The position numbers and the translations under genes are program-made. The notes beneath the pieces were generated by a model. That model did not search any database, had not been told where the DNA came from, and worked only from the letters and a program-made list of their open reading frames with translations. A stretch of 64,000 nucleotides of DNA from Terriglobia bacterium (GTDB taxonomy: Bacteria; Acidobacteriota; Terriglobia; Acidiferrales; UBA7541): positions 1 through 64,000 of the forward strand of contig JAIQFB010000025.1 of NCBI GenBank assembly GCA_020073485.1, in the 5' to 3' direction. This document shows positions 32,133 to 40,308 of this stretch, one piece after another. Each line of letters opens with the position of its first letter. Position 1 is the first letter of the stretch.

Positions 32133-32948
32133 CTACTGATGCTGCTTGATATCAAATGGCGTGTGCGGCATGAAGTGGACGTAGGCGGCGACGTCGTAGG
32201 CCTGCTGCGGCGTCAGGGTGCCCGGGGTTGTTTGGGGCATGTTCTGGCGGATGAATTGAGCCATCTTCGGGATGCCGTACATGCCCGCGCCCTCGTTATA
32301 GGAATCGGGTCCCCACAGCGCGGGGATCTCTGGCGGCTTTCCCGCCCCGTCGGCCCCGTGGCATATCAGGCACTGCTGCGTGTAGATCAGGGCGCCGCGT
32401 TCCTTGTCACCATTCAATTCGGGCAGCGCAGGCATGCCGCGCCCCGGAAATGCGCGGCCGGTCACCTGGTCCTTGGATAGCCACGTCGAGTAGGCCACCA
32501 GGGCGGTCATTTCCGGACTGTTGTTGGGAACGCGGTGGCCGTTCTCGCTGCGCTGGAAGCACTGCTCGATGCGCTCCTCGAACGTGACCACTTCTTTTTC
32601 GCGATCCCTGTACATGGGAAAGATTCCGGGAAGTCCGACCATGGGGATCCCGCCGGCGACAGTGCCGCCATTCACGTGGCAGTGCGTACAGCTCAATTTA
32701 TTGCCCACATAGCGCGCCGCGTACTTCGGTGTGTCGTTGAAAACTTGCTGGCCGAGGCGAATGCTGTCTCCGAGCGGGCCCTGGGGAACGGTGGAAATAT
32801 CCGGAGGCGCCCAGTTCTTCGCGGCGTCAGCAACCGCGCCTGCGCCTTGCGCGGCGCCGAGAGTATTTGTGTTTCCCAGAAACGCAAGGCCGAGGGCGAG
32901 AACAACGCAAAGTGTCAAACAACAGCGTATCGCGACGGTTCGGTTCAC
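32133..32948 (-). CDS. Di-heme cytochrome c, TsdA-like
   Basis: 271 residues from GTG 32948, chosen because AAGGAGG lies six bases upstream and a signal peptide follows (CCLTLCVVLALGLAFLG). Two heme sites are seen: LSCTHCHVNGG and CLICHGADG. The first domain (DSIRLGQQVFNDTP, PGIFPMYRDREKEVVTFEER, CFQRSENGHRVPNNSPEM) resembles thiosulfate dehydrogenase TsdA and SoxA-type cytochromes. A small class I cytochrome domain follows. It is the last gene of an operon with sulfite dehydrogenase subunits, so it probably passes electrons from, or oxidises, reduced sulfur compounds in the periplasm. Whether it acts on thiosulfate is not shown. Confidence 0.85.
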   Translation of the reverse strand: MNRTVAIRCCLTLCVVLALGLAFLGNTNTLGAAQGAGAVADAAKNWAPPDISTVPQGPLGDSIRLGQQVFNDTPKYAARYVGNKLSCTHCHVNGGTVAGGIPMVGLPGIFPMYRDREKEVVTFEERIEQCFQRSENGHRVPNNSPEMTALVAYSTWLSKDQVTGRAFPGRGMPALPELNGDKERGALIYTQQCLICHGADGAGKPPEIPALWGPDSYNEGAGMYGIPKMAQFIRQNMPQTTPGTLTPQQAYDVAAYVHFMPHTPFDIKQHQ

Positions 32949-33013
32949 TTCCATCCTCCTTCGCGTGAGGTCCGCATCGAGTGCTTTGACTCTGCCATCT
33001 TCGCCCTTCCGGG

Positions 33014-33436
33014 TCAACGTTTTCGGGTTTCCGGAGTGTAATGCGCGCTCAGGTACTCAACGATTTTCTTGGCATCGTCATCGGGGATCGACGCGCCCAT
33101 TACTTTTCGCATTTTTTCCACTTCAGCGGCCCAGGTTTCGGCCGGCAAGGGCGGCTGCATGGTGACGAAGCGAGGCGTGTGGCACAGGCTGCAATCCGCT
33201 TCCAAAGTCTCTTTCCCATCGCCAGTCGCAAGCGCCGGCTCCAGCAGGGGGAACTGCCCCGCACTGTAATTTGCGTCGGTGGAGAAAACGTCGGGGAGCG
33301 CCTGGCGCATCGCTCCCGGCTCGGTCGGCGCGTAGTATCCAGCGCGAAAATCCGCGCGGAGTGCGATGGCGGCCAAAAGAAACAGCGAAAGAATCGTGAT
33401 CCCCGGCCATTTGAATCTGCGCATGAATCGCTCCAT
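33014..33436 (-). CDS. Mono-heme cytochrome c, sulfite dehydrogenase subunit B-like
   Basis: 140 residues. An N-terminal membrane or signal helix (ITILSLFLLAAIALRADF) is followed by a single heme site in ADCSLCHTPRFV and a C-terminal helix (DDDAKKIVEYLSAHY). Size, single CxxCH and position directly after the molybdenum subunit match SorB, the electron acceptor of SorA. Its ATG follows the stop of the upstream gene without a gap. Confidence 0.85.
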   Translation of the reverse strand: MERFMRRFKWPGITILSLFLLAAIALRADFRAGYYAPTEPGAMRQALPDVFSTDANYSAGQFPLLEPALATGDGKETLEADCSLCHTPRFVTMQPPLPAETWAAEVEKMRKVMGASIPDDDAKKIVEYLSAHYTPETRKR

Positions 33437-34735
33437 TTAGCTCGCGTCTCCCACCACAATTTCCTGGCGCTCAATTTTATTCCACTCGTACCCGCCCGGA
33501 TTCCAGACTCCGGCGTCGGGCTGAACATTTCCCTTTGCGTCGGTGGCGCGAACCGCCACGGTATATTTCCCGGCGCGCGGGGGCGTCCAGTCCGCGGACC
33601 ACATCCGGAAGGAATACGGCCCGAAATCTTCACCAAGTTGCGCATCGCGCCAGCTGACGCCGCCGTCGGCGGAGACTTCCACTTTGCGGATGCCGCCGTA
33701 ACCGCTGAAGGCCACGCCCTGCAAACGAAGCGGAAATCCGGCGGGAACTTTGCTGGAACCGTCCGGAGAAATCAGGAAGGAACGAACGGGCATGCGGGCG
33801 ATGGGAATCGTCGGGACCTTGCCGGATTTCATCTCCTCGGGCGTGGTCGAATTTCGCGGCGTGTCCGGAATCCGGTAGGCCGCCTTCATCCAGAAATTAT
33901 CGTCGGTCTGGTCGAGAACGCGGATCGAGGTGAGCCCTTTCGTCCAGTAGGTGGCAAAAAAACCGGGCACGACCAGGCGCACGGGAAATCCGTTGAGCAG
34001 GGGCAGTGGCTCATGGTTCATGGAGTAAGCCACAATGCACTCGTCGAGGACAGGATTATTCAGATCGAGCGATTTGAGGAACCGGTTCGAGCCGTAGCCG
34101 CGTGGCCCCATACCTTTTTCCAACCCCTCGAACTGCACCTGGAGCGACCCCGCCTTCACTCCCGCGCCATCCAGAATCTCGCGCAGGCGGACTCCGGTCC
34201 AGAGTGCGTTGCCCATGGCGCCGCTTCCCCACTGTCCGCCGGCGACGCGCGGCTGAAACAGGCTGCGGCTGTTGCCGGAGCACTGGTTCACACTGGCGAG
34301 CGAAACGGCTTTGAAGCGCGTCATCAGGTCGGGAAAACTCAGCTCAATCGGACGCTCCACGTTTCCTTCGACATGCAGGCGCCAGGTCTTCAGGTCAACG
34401 GTATTGGGAATCAGGGGAAGGTGCCAGCGGACGAAGAACGCTTCATTCGGCGTAAATGCCGAAAGAAAAGCGCGGCGTGGAGTTTCCAACTGCACAGGGC
34501 GATCGGTCAGAAGAATCAAGGGCGATTTCTGCGGGTAGGTCACCCATTGTCCTGGGGAATTCCAATAGGGATTGGGCCCGGGACCGGTGAAATCGGGGAT
34601 TGGCTTCGGTGCGGATGGCTCTTGCGCCGCCAACCCGGACCCGCCAAAAACCCGCTGGAACGCAATCGCTGCGGCCGAACCCCCAAGGATTTGCAGCCAT
34701 TTGCGCCGGTTCGTTTTTCCAATCAGACTCGCCAT
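33437..34735 (-). CDS. Sulfite oxidase-family molybdoenzyme (SorA-like), Tat-exported
   Basis: 432 residues. The N-terminus is a twin-arginine signal ([18 protein letters not shown]). The Moco domain contains the molybdenum-ligating cysteine in [13 protein letters not shown] and substrate-pocket residues in [23 protein letters not shown] (split here as [13 protein letters not shown] and [10 protein letters not shown]). The C-terminal Mo-co dimerisation domain follows ([20 protein letters not shown]). It oxidises sulfite to sulfate in the periplasm and passes electrons to cytochrome c; this is family knowledge. It is the first gene of a three-gene operon with two cytochromes. Confidence 0.9.
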   Translation of the reverse strand: MASLIGKTNRRKWLQILGGSAAAIAFQRVFGGSGLAAQEPSAPKPIPDFTGPGPNPYWNSPGQWVTYPQKSPLILLTDRPVQLETPRRAFLSAFTPNEAFFVRWHLPLIPNTVDLKTWRLHVEGNVERPIELSFPDLMTRFKAVSLASVNQCSGNSRSLFQPRVAGGQWGSGAMGNALWTGVRLREILDGAGVKAGSLQVQFEGLEKGMGPRGYGSNRFLKSLDLNNPVLDECIVAYSMNHEPLPLLNGFPVRLVVPGFFATYWTKGLTSIRVLDQTDDNFWMKAAYRIPDTPRNSTTPEEMKSGKVPTIPIARMPVRSFLISPDGSSKVPAGFPLRLQGVAFSGYGGIRKVEVSADGGVSWRDAQLGEDFGPYSFRMWSADWTPPRAGKYTVAVRATDAKGNVQPDAGVWNPGGYEWNKIERQEIVVGDAS

Positions 34736-34972
34736 ATTTTTGGTCTTTCCGAAGTTCGGATCCGATTTTGCCTGCGAACGGTTCTCAGCTCATCGAACGA
34801 GCTTGTAAGCCATGCGCCGATCACCCAATCGCAAATGCTGCCCGGAAATCATACGCCGGAGCCCCGAGCGGCGTCCAGCAGCGGCTCCTGCCAATCTTGC
34901 GGGAACGTAGCGGCGCGCAAGCGGATTGGGGGCAAGGTGTGATATCTTCGGGGCAACTCATGGAGGCGACCG

Positions 34973-35755
34973 ATGAAAGTGCTGCGCCGGATTAGTCTGA
35001 TCGCGATCGGATTGCTGGTTTTCGTTTCCCAGGGTTTTGCGCAAACGGGCGGAAAAGAAACCAAAGTGATGATTCGGGCCATCGCGCGCGACGCCAAGGT
35101 GCTTGGCGAGCACGTCGGCGGCGCGCGCATCACGGTGCGTGACGTCAGCACCGGAAAAATCCTGGCCGAGGGAATGCAGAAGGCCGGAACCGGCGACACC
35201 GACTTGATCATGAAGAAGCCGCGCGTTCGCGGCGCCACCGTCTATGGCACGCCGGATGCCTCCGGATTTCTTGCCACTCTTACGCTGGATAAGCCGACCG
35301 TAGTCGAATTGACCGCCGAAGGACCGATGGGAAGCCCGCAAGCCACGCAGCGCGCGTCGACCACGATGCTTCTGGTGCCGGGCCAGGACGTCCTTGGTGA
35401 AGGAATTCTGCTGGAGTTGCACGGGTTCATCGTCAAAACACTTGCTCCGGCGACGGACAGCCAGGCGAAGATCGGATCACCGTTCGAGGTGAAGGCGACG
35501 GTGACAATGATGTGCGGATGCCCCATCGAGCCGGGAGGCATCTGGGACGCGAATAAAATCCACGTGGTCGCGCGCCTGGTCAGCGAAGGCAAGGTTGAAA
35601 TGGAAGTCCCCCTGGAATACGCCGGGGTGGTGAACACGTTCAAGGGCAACGTTCCGGTCAGCAACCCCGGGCAGATGGAATTGCAGGTGCTGGCCATGGA
35701 TGCGGACAATTCCAATTTCGGGCTGACCAGCCAGAACCTGACGATCGTTCCGTAG
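34973..35755 (+). CDS. Hypothetical secreted protein (260 aa)
   Basis: A clear signal peptide (ISLIAIGLLVFVSQGFAQ) is followed by a beta-rich soluble protein. No family is recognised. Internal features are VGGARITVRDVSTGKILAEG, VTMMCGCPIEPGGIWDANKI and PVSNPGQMELQVLAMDADNS. The MCGCP cysteines could bind metal. GGAGGCG upstream of the ATG supports the start. It is divergent from the sulfite dehydrogenase operon and precedes the sigma factor gene by 38 bp on the same strand. Confidence 0.78.
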   Translation: MKVLRRISLIAIGLLVFVSQGFAQTGGKETKVMIRAIARDAKVLGEHVGGARITVRDVSTGKILAEGMQKAGTGDTDLIMKKPRVRGATVYGTPDASGFLATLTLDKPTVVELTAEGPMGSPQATQRASTTMLLVPGQDVLGEGILLELHGFIVKTLAPATDSQAKIGSPFEVKATVTMMCGCPIEPGGIWDANKIHVVARLVSEGKVEMEVPLEYAGVVNTFKGNVPVSNPGQMELQVLAMDADNSNFGLTSQNLTIVP

Positions 35756-35793
35756 TCGCGCAAGGGTGCGCCGCGTTCAGATCCGGGCTTGCC

Positions 35794-36753
35794 TTGACGC
35801 CCGTCGCTGGTGGCGACGGCCTTAAGAGAATCCCCCCGAGCCCACTTGTGCGAGCCGAAATCGAAAAAGTAGTGGAACTCATCCGGCGCAAGGACCCGCG
35901 TTCCATGGAACAGGCGCTGGCCCTGTTGCAGAACACAATTTTTTCCTTCAGCATGAAAGTCTGCGGGCAGCGGCAGGACGCGGAAGACACCATGCAAGAA
36001 GTTCTCCTGAAGTCAGTCCCCAACCTACAAAAATTCGACAATCCAAAAGCGTTGCTGGTGTGGCTCTACAAGGTCGCCAAGACGCGCTGCCTGATGAGCC
36101 GGCGCAAGAGCAAATTCGCTCCGCGGGAAGCGCTATCGCTCGAGGAATTGATGCCGGACCGGCGGGAAATGGAAACCATGTCCGGCAATTCGCAAGGAAC
36201 GCCCGAAACGTCGCTGATGCGCCGCGAGAGCGCCAAGCGATTGCGCGAAGCCGTGCAAAAATTGCCGCCCGATTACCGCCTCGTCCTGGTGCTACACGAC
36301 ATGGAGGAGCTTTCGGATTCCGAAATTGCCGAGATCACCGGATTGCGTCCGGGAACCGTTCGCGTCCGCCTGCACCGGGCGCGGCTGTTTGTGCGAAAGG
36401 AACTTGCGCGGCAAGCTGCCAGTCACGCCCACAGCGCGCCCGAGAAAAAAAATGGAGAATCGGTTTCCCCCATCCAGCCGCGACAGCGACGATGCAAGGA
36501 GATGTTCGCGGACCTCTCGAATTACCTGGATGACGAGCTGGACGATTCCCTGTGCGAGGAACTCGAAAAACACATGAAGGGATGCGAGCCCTGCGTCTCC
36601 TTCCTGGCCAGCCTGGAAAAATCGATCGATCAGTGCCGCCACGAGCCTGACCAGTTACCTGACCCAAATATCGCCGCCAAACTCAGGCGGGACGTGATGT
36701 CCCGCTACCACGACGCCATGGTGGCAGCCTCAAAATCCGGCAAGGCCTCGTAA
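35794..36753 (+). CDS. ECF sigma factor with fused C-terminal zinc-finger (anti-sigma-like) domain
   Basis: 319 residues. Region 2 is at about residues 40-110 (NTIFSFSMKVCGQRQDAEDT, LLVWLYKVAKTRCLMSRRKS) and region 4 at about 150-205 (LPPDYRLVLVLHDMEELSDS, EIAEITGLRPGTVRVRLHRA). After a basic linker, residues about 230-275 are a zf-HC2 domain: RCKEMFADLSNYLDDEL and the zinc motif HMKGCEPC (HxxxCxxC), the signature of ZAS anti-sigma factors that usually form a separate protein. No transmembrane helix follows, so it would be a cytoplasmic redox or metal switch. The start is unclear: TTG 35794 or GTG 35848, neither with a strong Shine-Dalgarno. Confidence 0.88.
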   Translation: MTPVAGGDGLKRIPPSPLVRAEIEKVVELIRRKDPRSMEQALALLQNTIFSFSMKVCGQRQDAEDTMQEVLLKSVPNLQKFDNPKALLVWLYKVAKTRCLMSRRKSKFAPREALSLEELMPDRREMETMSGNSQGTPETSLMRRESAKRLREAVQKLPPDYRLVLVLHDMEELSDSEIAEITGLRPGTVRVRLHRARLFVRKELARQAASHAHSAPEKKNGESVSPIQPRQRRCKEMFADLSNYLDDELDDSLCEELEKHMKGCEPCVSFLASLEKSIDQCRHEPDQLPDPNIAAKLRRDVMSRYHDAMVAASKSGKAS

Positions 36754-36909
36754 GTCACACGTTGTACAATCCTTATAAGCCGTCCATTCCCCCTCCCTTT
36801 TCCTGTAACAAATTCCGCGCGATTGCATTTCTTCGTTTGTAACACATGCGGAATTGATTCGGGCGGCACAAGCAAACAGAATCGCCGGCCCGCGGAAAGG
36901 AAAAGGAAT

Positions 36910-37119
36910 ATGACAAGGAATGTTGGAGGAGTGGAAATGGCAATCCGCCTGGTGATCGGGATCGCGTTGCTGGCGCTGAGGCTTCTGCACGTGGTTACAG
37001 GGACGCTGGCGATTGTTGCTTACGTCGTCGGCTGCGTCGCCATCCTCACGGGAGTGATTCGTTATTGCCCGGCATGGTCGATCTTCGGGATCGATACCAG
37101 TTCGGCGGCGCATAAGTAA
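36910..37119 (+). CDS. DUF2892 (YgaP-type) small membrane protein
   Basis: 69 residues from ATG 36910, preceded by AAAGGA. MTRNVGGVEMAIRLVIGIAL starts the family pattern; two transmembrane helices follow and the end RYCPAWSIFGIDTS matches the conserved CPxYxxxGI tail. The frame extends upstream without homology. DUF2892 proteins often accompany rhodanese or persulfide enzymes. Here the neighbour is OsmC, which fits a reactive sulfur or peroxide context, although that is inference. Confidence 0.82.
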   Translation: MTRNVGGVEMAIRLVIGIALLALRLLHVVTGTLAIVAYVVGCVAILTGVIRYCPAWSIFGIDTSSAAHK

Positions 37120-37201
37120 CGGAAACCGGGTCGTGACGCGGTGAAAATCCGAACCGATTGAATTCCTGAATTTCCGTAGTTGGCCTTGAAGGAGAACGAA
37201 A

Positions 37202-37666
37202 ATGATAAGCGCTAAAGTTGTGCTCACTCAGCCGTTGAAAGCGGATCGCCAGTTCGTCGCGGTATCCGGCAGCGGTCACCACATGCTGCTGGACGATCCC
37301 GCCGGAGGCACCGGACCCAAGCCCATCGAACTGGTGGCGACCGCGCTCGCCGGATGCACCGCTTTCGATGTGATCACCATTCTTCGGCAGAAATATCACC
37401 AGCAGGTGACCGGTTACGAAGTGCGCGTGGAAGCCGATCAGGCCGAGCGGCCGCCGCAGGTCTTCACCAAAGTCCGCATTCATCATGTGGTGACTGGCTT
37501 TGAAGTGGATCCGAAAGCCGTGGCGGAAGCGATCCGGTTGTCCGAGGAGAAATATTGCTCGGTCGGCGCCATGGTGAAACAGACGGCCATACTGGAGACC
37601 ACGTCCGAAATTGTCGAAGAGACGTTTGAATGCTCGCAGGCTGCCCCAACAGTGCTCCAAGGGTGA
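37202..37666 (+). CDS. OsmC/Ohr-family protein
   Basis: 154 residues with AAGGAG ten bases before the ATG. The family features are GTGPKPIELVATALAGCTAF with the peroxidatic cysteine and EEKYCSVGAMVKQT with the second cysteine. OsmC proteins reduce organic hydroperoxides. It lies between a DUF2892 gene and the first efflux operon. Confidence 0.92.
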   Translation: MISAKVVLTQPLKADRQFVAVSGSGHHMLLDDPAGGTGPKPIELVATALAGCTAFDVITILRQKYHQQVTGYEVRVEADQAERPPQVFTKVRIHHVVTGFEVDPKAVAEAIRLSEEKYCSVGAMVKQTAILETTSEIVEETFECSQAAPTVLQG

Positions 37667-37789
37667 CCATAAGCCGTGCCAGCTTGGGGACCGCACAGCC
37701 CTTTGTGAGACGTATCACATACAACTGACGGTTTGAGCGACAGCATGGACGCGTTGCAACGAAAGGCATCTATAAAGGGATTGCCATTG

Positions 37790-39181
37790 ATGAAAACAAA
37801 GAAGATCTACGCGGCGGGGTTTGCGATTCCCGTGATTCTGGCGCTGGCGGCTTGTTGTCCGAAGCTGGCAAAAGCACAGCAGAGTCCGGCATCGCAGACA
37901 ATAACTCTTCCCGAAGCAGTGAAAATCGCGCTGGAAAAGAATCCGCAGCGCAAGGCGGCGCTGGCGGATACCAGGGCGGCCTCTGCCGATATAAAAGAAG
38001 CGCGTTCGTTCCTTATGCCGCGCATCACGTTTTCCGAGACGGCCATGCGCGGTACCGATCCCGTGTACGTTTTCGGCAGCCGGTTGCGGCAGCAGCGGTT
38101 TACTACGGCGGACTTTGCGCTCAATGCGCTGAATACTCCCACGCCGCTCGGCAACTATGCGACGCGCTTTGGCGGCGCATGGAACCTGTTTGATTCGCTG
38201 GCAAGCTGGCGCGGCGTGGACCGGGCCAAGAGCGTACAGGACGCCTCGACGCAGCAACTCGCGCGCACCGAACAGGAAATCGTGTTCCGCGTGGTGGATT
38301 CCTATTACGGCGCGCTGCTGGCCAAAAAACATGTCGAGCTTGCCGGGCAGGCGCTGAAAACGGCGCAGGCGATTCTGGATCGCAGCAAAGACCGCGTCGA
38401 AAGCGGTGTGGCTGTGGAATCCGATTCGTTAAGCGCTCAGGTACGCCTCGCGGCCCGCAATCAGGAACTCATCGGCGCGCAAAACAACCTGGAATTTGCA
38501 CGTGCGCAGCTGAGCACCGCGCTGGGCCTTCCTGCTGCGAACGAATTCGATCCCGCCGAAGCTCTGGCCGAAAAAAATCTCCCGGCGCAATCTCTGGAAG
38601 ATGCGGAGAAAAAAGCCATGGAATCGCGCCCGGACTTGAAGCGCATTCGCTCGGAAGAAATCGCGCAGCAAAAAAGCGTCTCGATCGCCAAAGCGGCGTT
38701 CGGGCCGCGCGTGAATGCGTTCGCGGATTGGGAAGCGGACAATCCCGCGTTCTTCTCCGGAGGCGGGAACAACTGGACGGCGGGCATCGAACTCCAATTC
38801 GACCTGTTTCAGGGCGGCGCCAAGCGGGCGGAACTTTCCCGCGAGCAGGCTCTGCAGGAGAAAGTAGCGTCGGTAAAAGAAATGGCGAGCGATGCCGCGA
38901 AACTCGAAGTCCGCCGCGCCTTCTACGACGTAGATGCGGCGCGCAGGCAAATCGAAGTGGCGCGTGCGGCCATTGCCGCAGCCGAGGAAAGCCTGCGGAT
39001 CAACCAGGACCGCTACGAATCGGGACTTTCCACGATCGCCGACCTGCTGGCCGCGGAAGAAGCGGCGCGCCACAGCCAGACCGACTATTGGGAAGCCGTC
39101 TATCGCTATCACACCGGCTACGCCGGGCTGGAACTGGCGAGCGGAACTTTAAATCTTCAATCTCCCGTGGTGACGCCATGA
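37790..39181 (+). CDS. TolC-family outer membrane efflux protein (set 1)
   Basis: 463 residues from ATG 37790, giving a signal peptide (AAGFAIPVILALAACCPKLA). The outer-membrane channel protein consists of two similar halves with long coiled helices: ITLPEAVKIALEKNPQRKAA and the second-half YDVDAARRQIEVARAAIAAA, then RYESGLSTIADLLAAEEAA. Its stop overlaps the ATG of the adaptor gene (ATGA). It is the first gene of a tolC-adaptor-permease operon. Confidence 0.92.
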   Translation: MKTKKIYAAGFAIPVILALAACCPKLAKAQQSPASQTITLPEAVKIALEKNPQRKAALADTRAASADIKEARSFLMPRITFSETAMRGTDPVYVFGSRLRQQRFTTADFALNALNTPTPLGNYATRFGGAWNLFDSLASWRGVDRAKSVQDASTQQLARTEQEIVFRVVDSYYGALLAKKHVELAGQALKTAQAILDRSKDRVESGVAVESDSLSAQVRLAARNQELIGAQNNLEFARAQLSTALGLPAANEFDPAEALAEKNLPAQSLEDAEKKAMESRPDLKRIRSEEIAQQKSVSIAKAAFGPRVNAFADWEADNPAFFSGGGNNWTAGIELQFDLFQGGAKRAELSREQALQEKVASVKEMASDAAKLEVRRAFYDVDAARRQIEVARAAIAAAEESLRINQDRYESGLSTIADLLAAEEAARHSQTDYWEAVYRYHTGYAGLELASGTLNLQSPVVTP

Positions 39182-40308
39182 ACCGCAAGAACCGTTCTTC
39201 AGTCATCGTTCCATTTCTTATTGCCATGCTGGGGGTCGGCGTCGCCGGATGTTCGAGCGGGCAGCGCGCGGAGCCCCAACCGCCGGAGACGGTCAGCAAC
39301 GTCCCGTTGATTGTAGTCCACAAGATGACTGTTCCCGATTTTCTGGAAGCGGTGGGCACCGTGCGCGCCGCGCAGTCGAGCCAAATTTCCAGTCAAATGA
39401 TGGGAAACATCCGCGAAATCCGCGCGCAACAAGGAGACCGCGTGCAGGCGGGCCAGATCCTTGCAACGATCGACGACGCGCAGCCGCGCGCCGCGGTCGA
39501 GCAAGCCACTGCCGCCGTTTCCGCCGCCGAAAAGGAAGTCTCCGCCGCGGATTCCGATCTTGCGCTGGCCGAAACCACGCTGAAGCGCTACCAGCAACTG
39601 TTCGATAAGAAATCCGTCAGTCCTCAGGAATTTGACGAGATCAAGGCGCGGCGCCAATCCGCCGAAGCGCGGCGCGACATGGCCCGCGCCGGGCAAGCGC
39701 AGGCGAATGCCGCGCTCACGCAGGCTCGCACTTCGTTCGGTTACACGGAAGTGCGCGCGCCCTTTACAGGCGTGGTGACCGGGAAAAATGCCGATGCCGG
39801 AACGATGGCTTCGCCCGGCATGCCCCTGTTCACTCTGGAAGACTCGCGCAAATACCGGCTCGAAGTCACCGTGGATGAAAACAGCATCCGGATCGTGCGC
39901 GCGGGGCAAAGCGTTTCCGTTGCGCTGGACGCGCTCGGCGGCGCGGCGATTTCCGGGAGAGTGGAAGAAATCGTTCCGGCCGCCGATGCAGCGAGCAGAA
40001 GTTTCCTGGTGAAAATCGGATTGCCGCCGGACGCGCATCTTCTCTCGGGGATGTATGGCAGGGCACGATTCCCTACCGGGAAGCGGCAGGCGCTCTTGAT
40101 TCCGCAGACGGCCATCGCCACGCGGGGACAACTACAGGGTGTTTACGTCATCGACGCGAACCGCATGTCCGGATTGCGTTACGTCACGCTCGGCAAGGCC
40201 AGCGGGCCACAAGTCGAAGTGCTCTCCGGCCTGGAAGACGGAGAAACAATTGTTTCCGAGCCGGGCACGCGCGAACTGGGCGGCAAACTGATCGCGGTAA
40301 AACAATGA
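39178..40308 (+). CDS. RND efflux periplasmic adaptor lipoprotein (set 1)
   Basis: 376 residues. The N-terminal lipobox GVAGC predicts a lipoprotein. The adaptor order is visible: lipoyl-type half motif [20 protein letters not shown], alpha-helical hairpin (about residues 95-170, [20 protein letters not shown]), the returning half [20 protein letters not shown], and beta-barrel and membrane-proximal domains ([20 protein letters not shown]). It links the permease to TolC. Both ends overlap neighbours by four bases. Confidence 0.94.
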   Translation: MNRKNRSSVIVPFLIAMLGVGVAGCSSGQRAEPQPPETVSNVPLIVVHKMTVPDFLEAVGTVRAAQSSQISSQMMGNIREIRAQQGDRVQAGQILATIDDAQPRAAVEQATAAVSAAEKEVSAADSDLALAETTLKRYQQLFDKKSVSPQEFDEIKARRQSAEARRDMARAGQAQANAALTQARTSFGYTEVRAPFTGVVTGKNADAGTMASPGMPLFTLEDSRKYRLEVTVDENSIRIVRAGQSVSVALDALGGAAISGRVEEIVPAADAASRSFLVKIGLPPDAHLLSGMYGRARFPTGKRQALLIPQTAIATRGQLQGVYVIDANRMSGLRYVTLGKASGPQVEVLSGLEDGETIVSEPGTRELGGKLIAVKQ

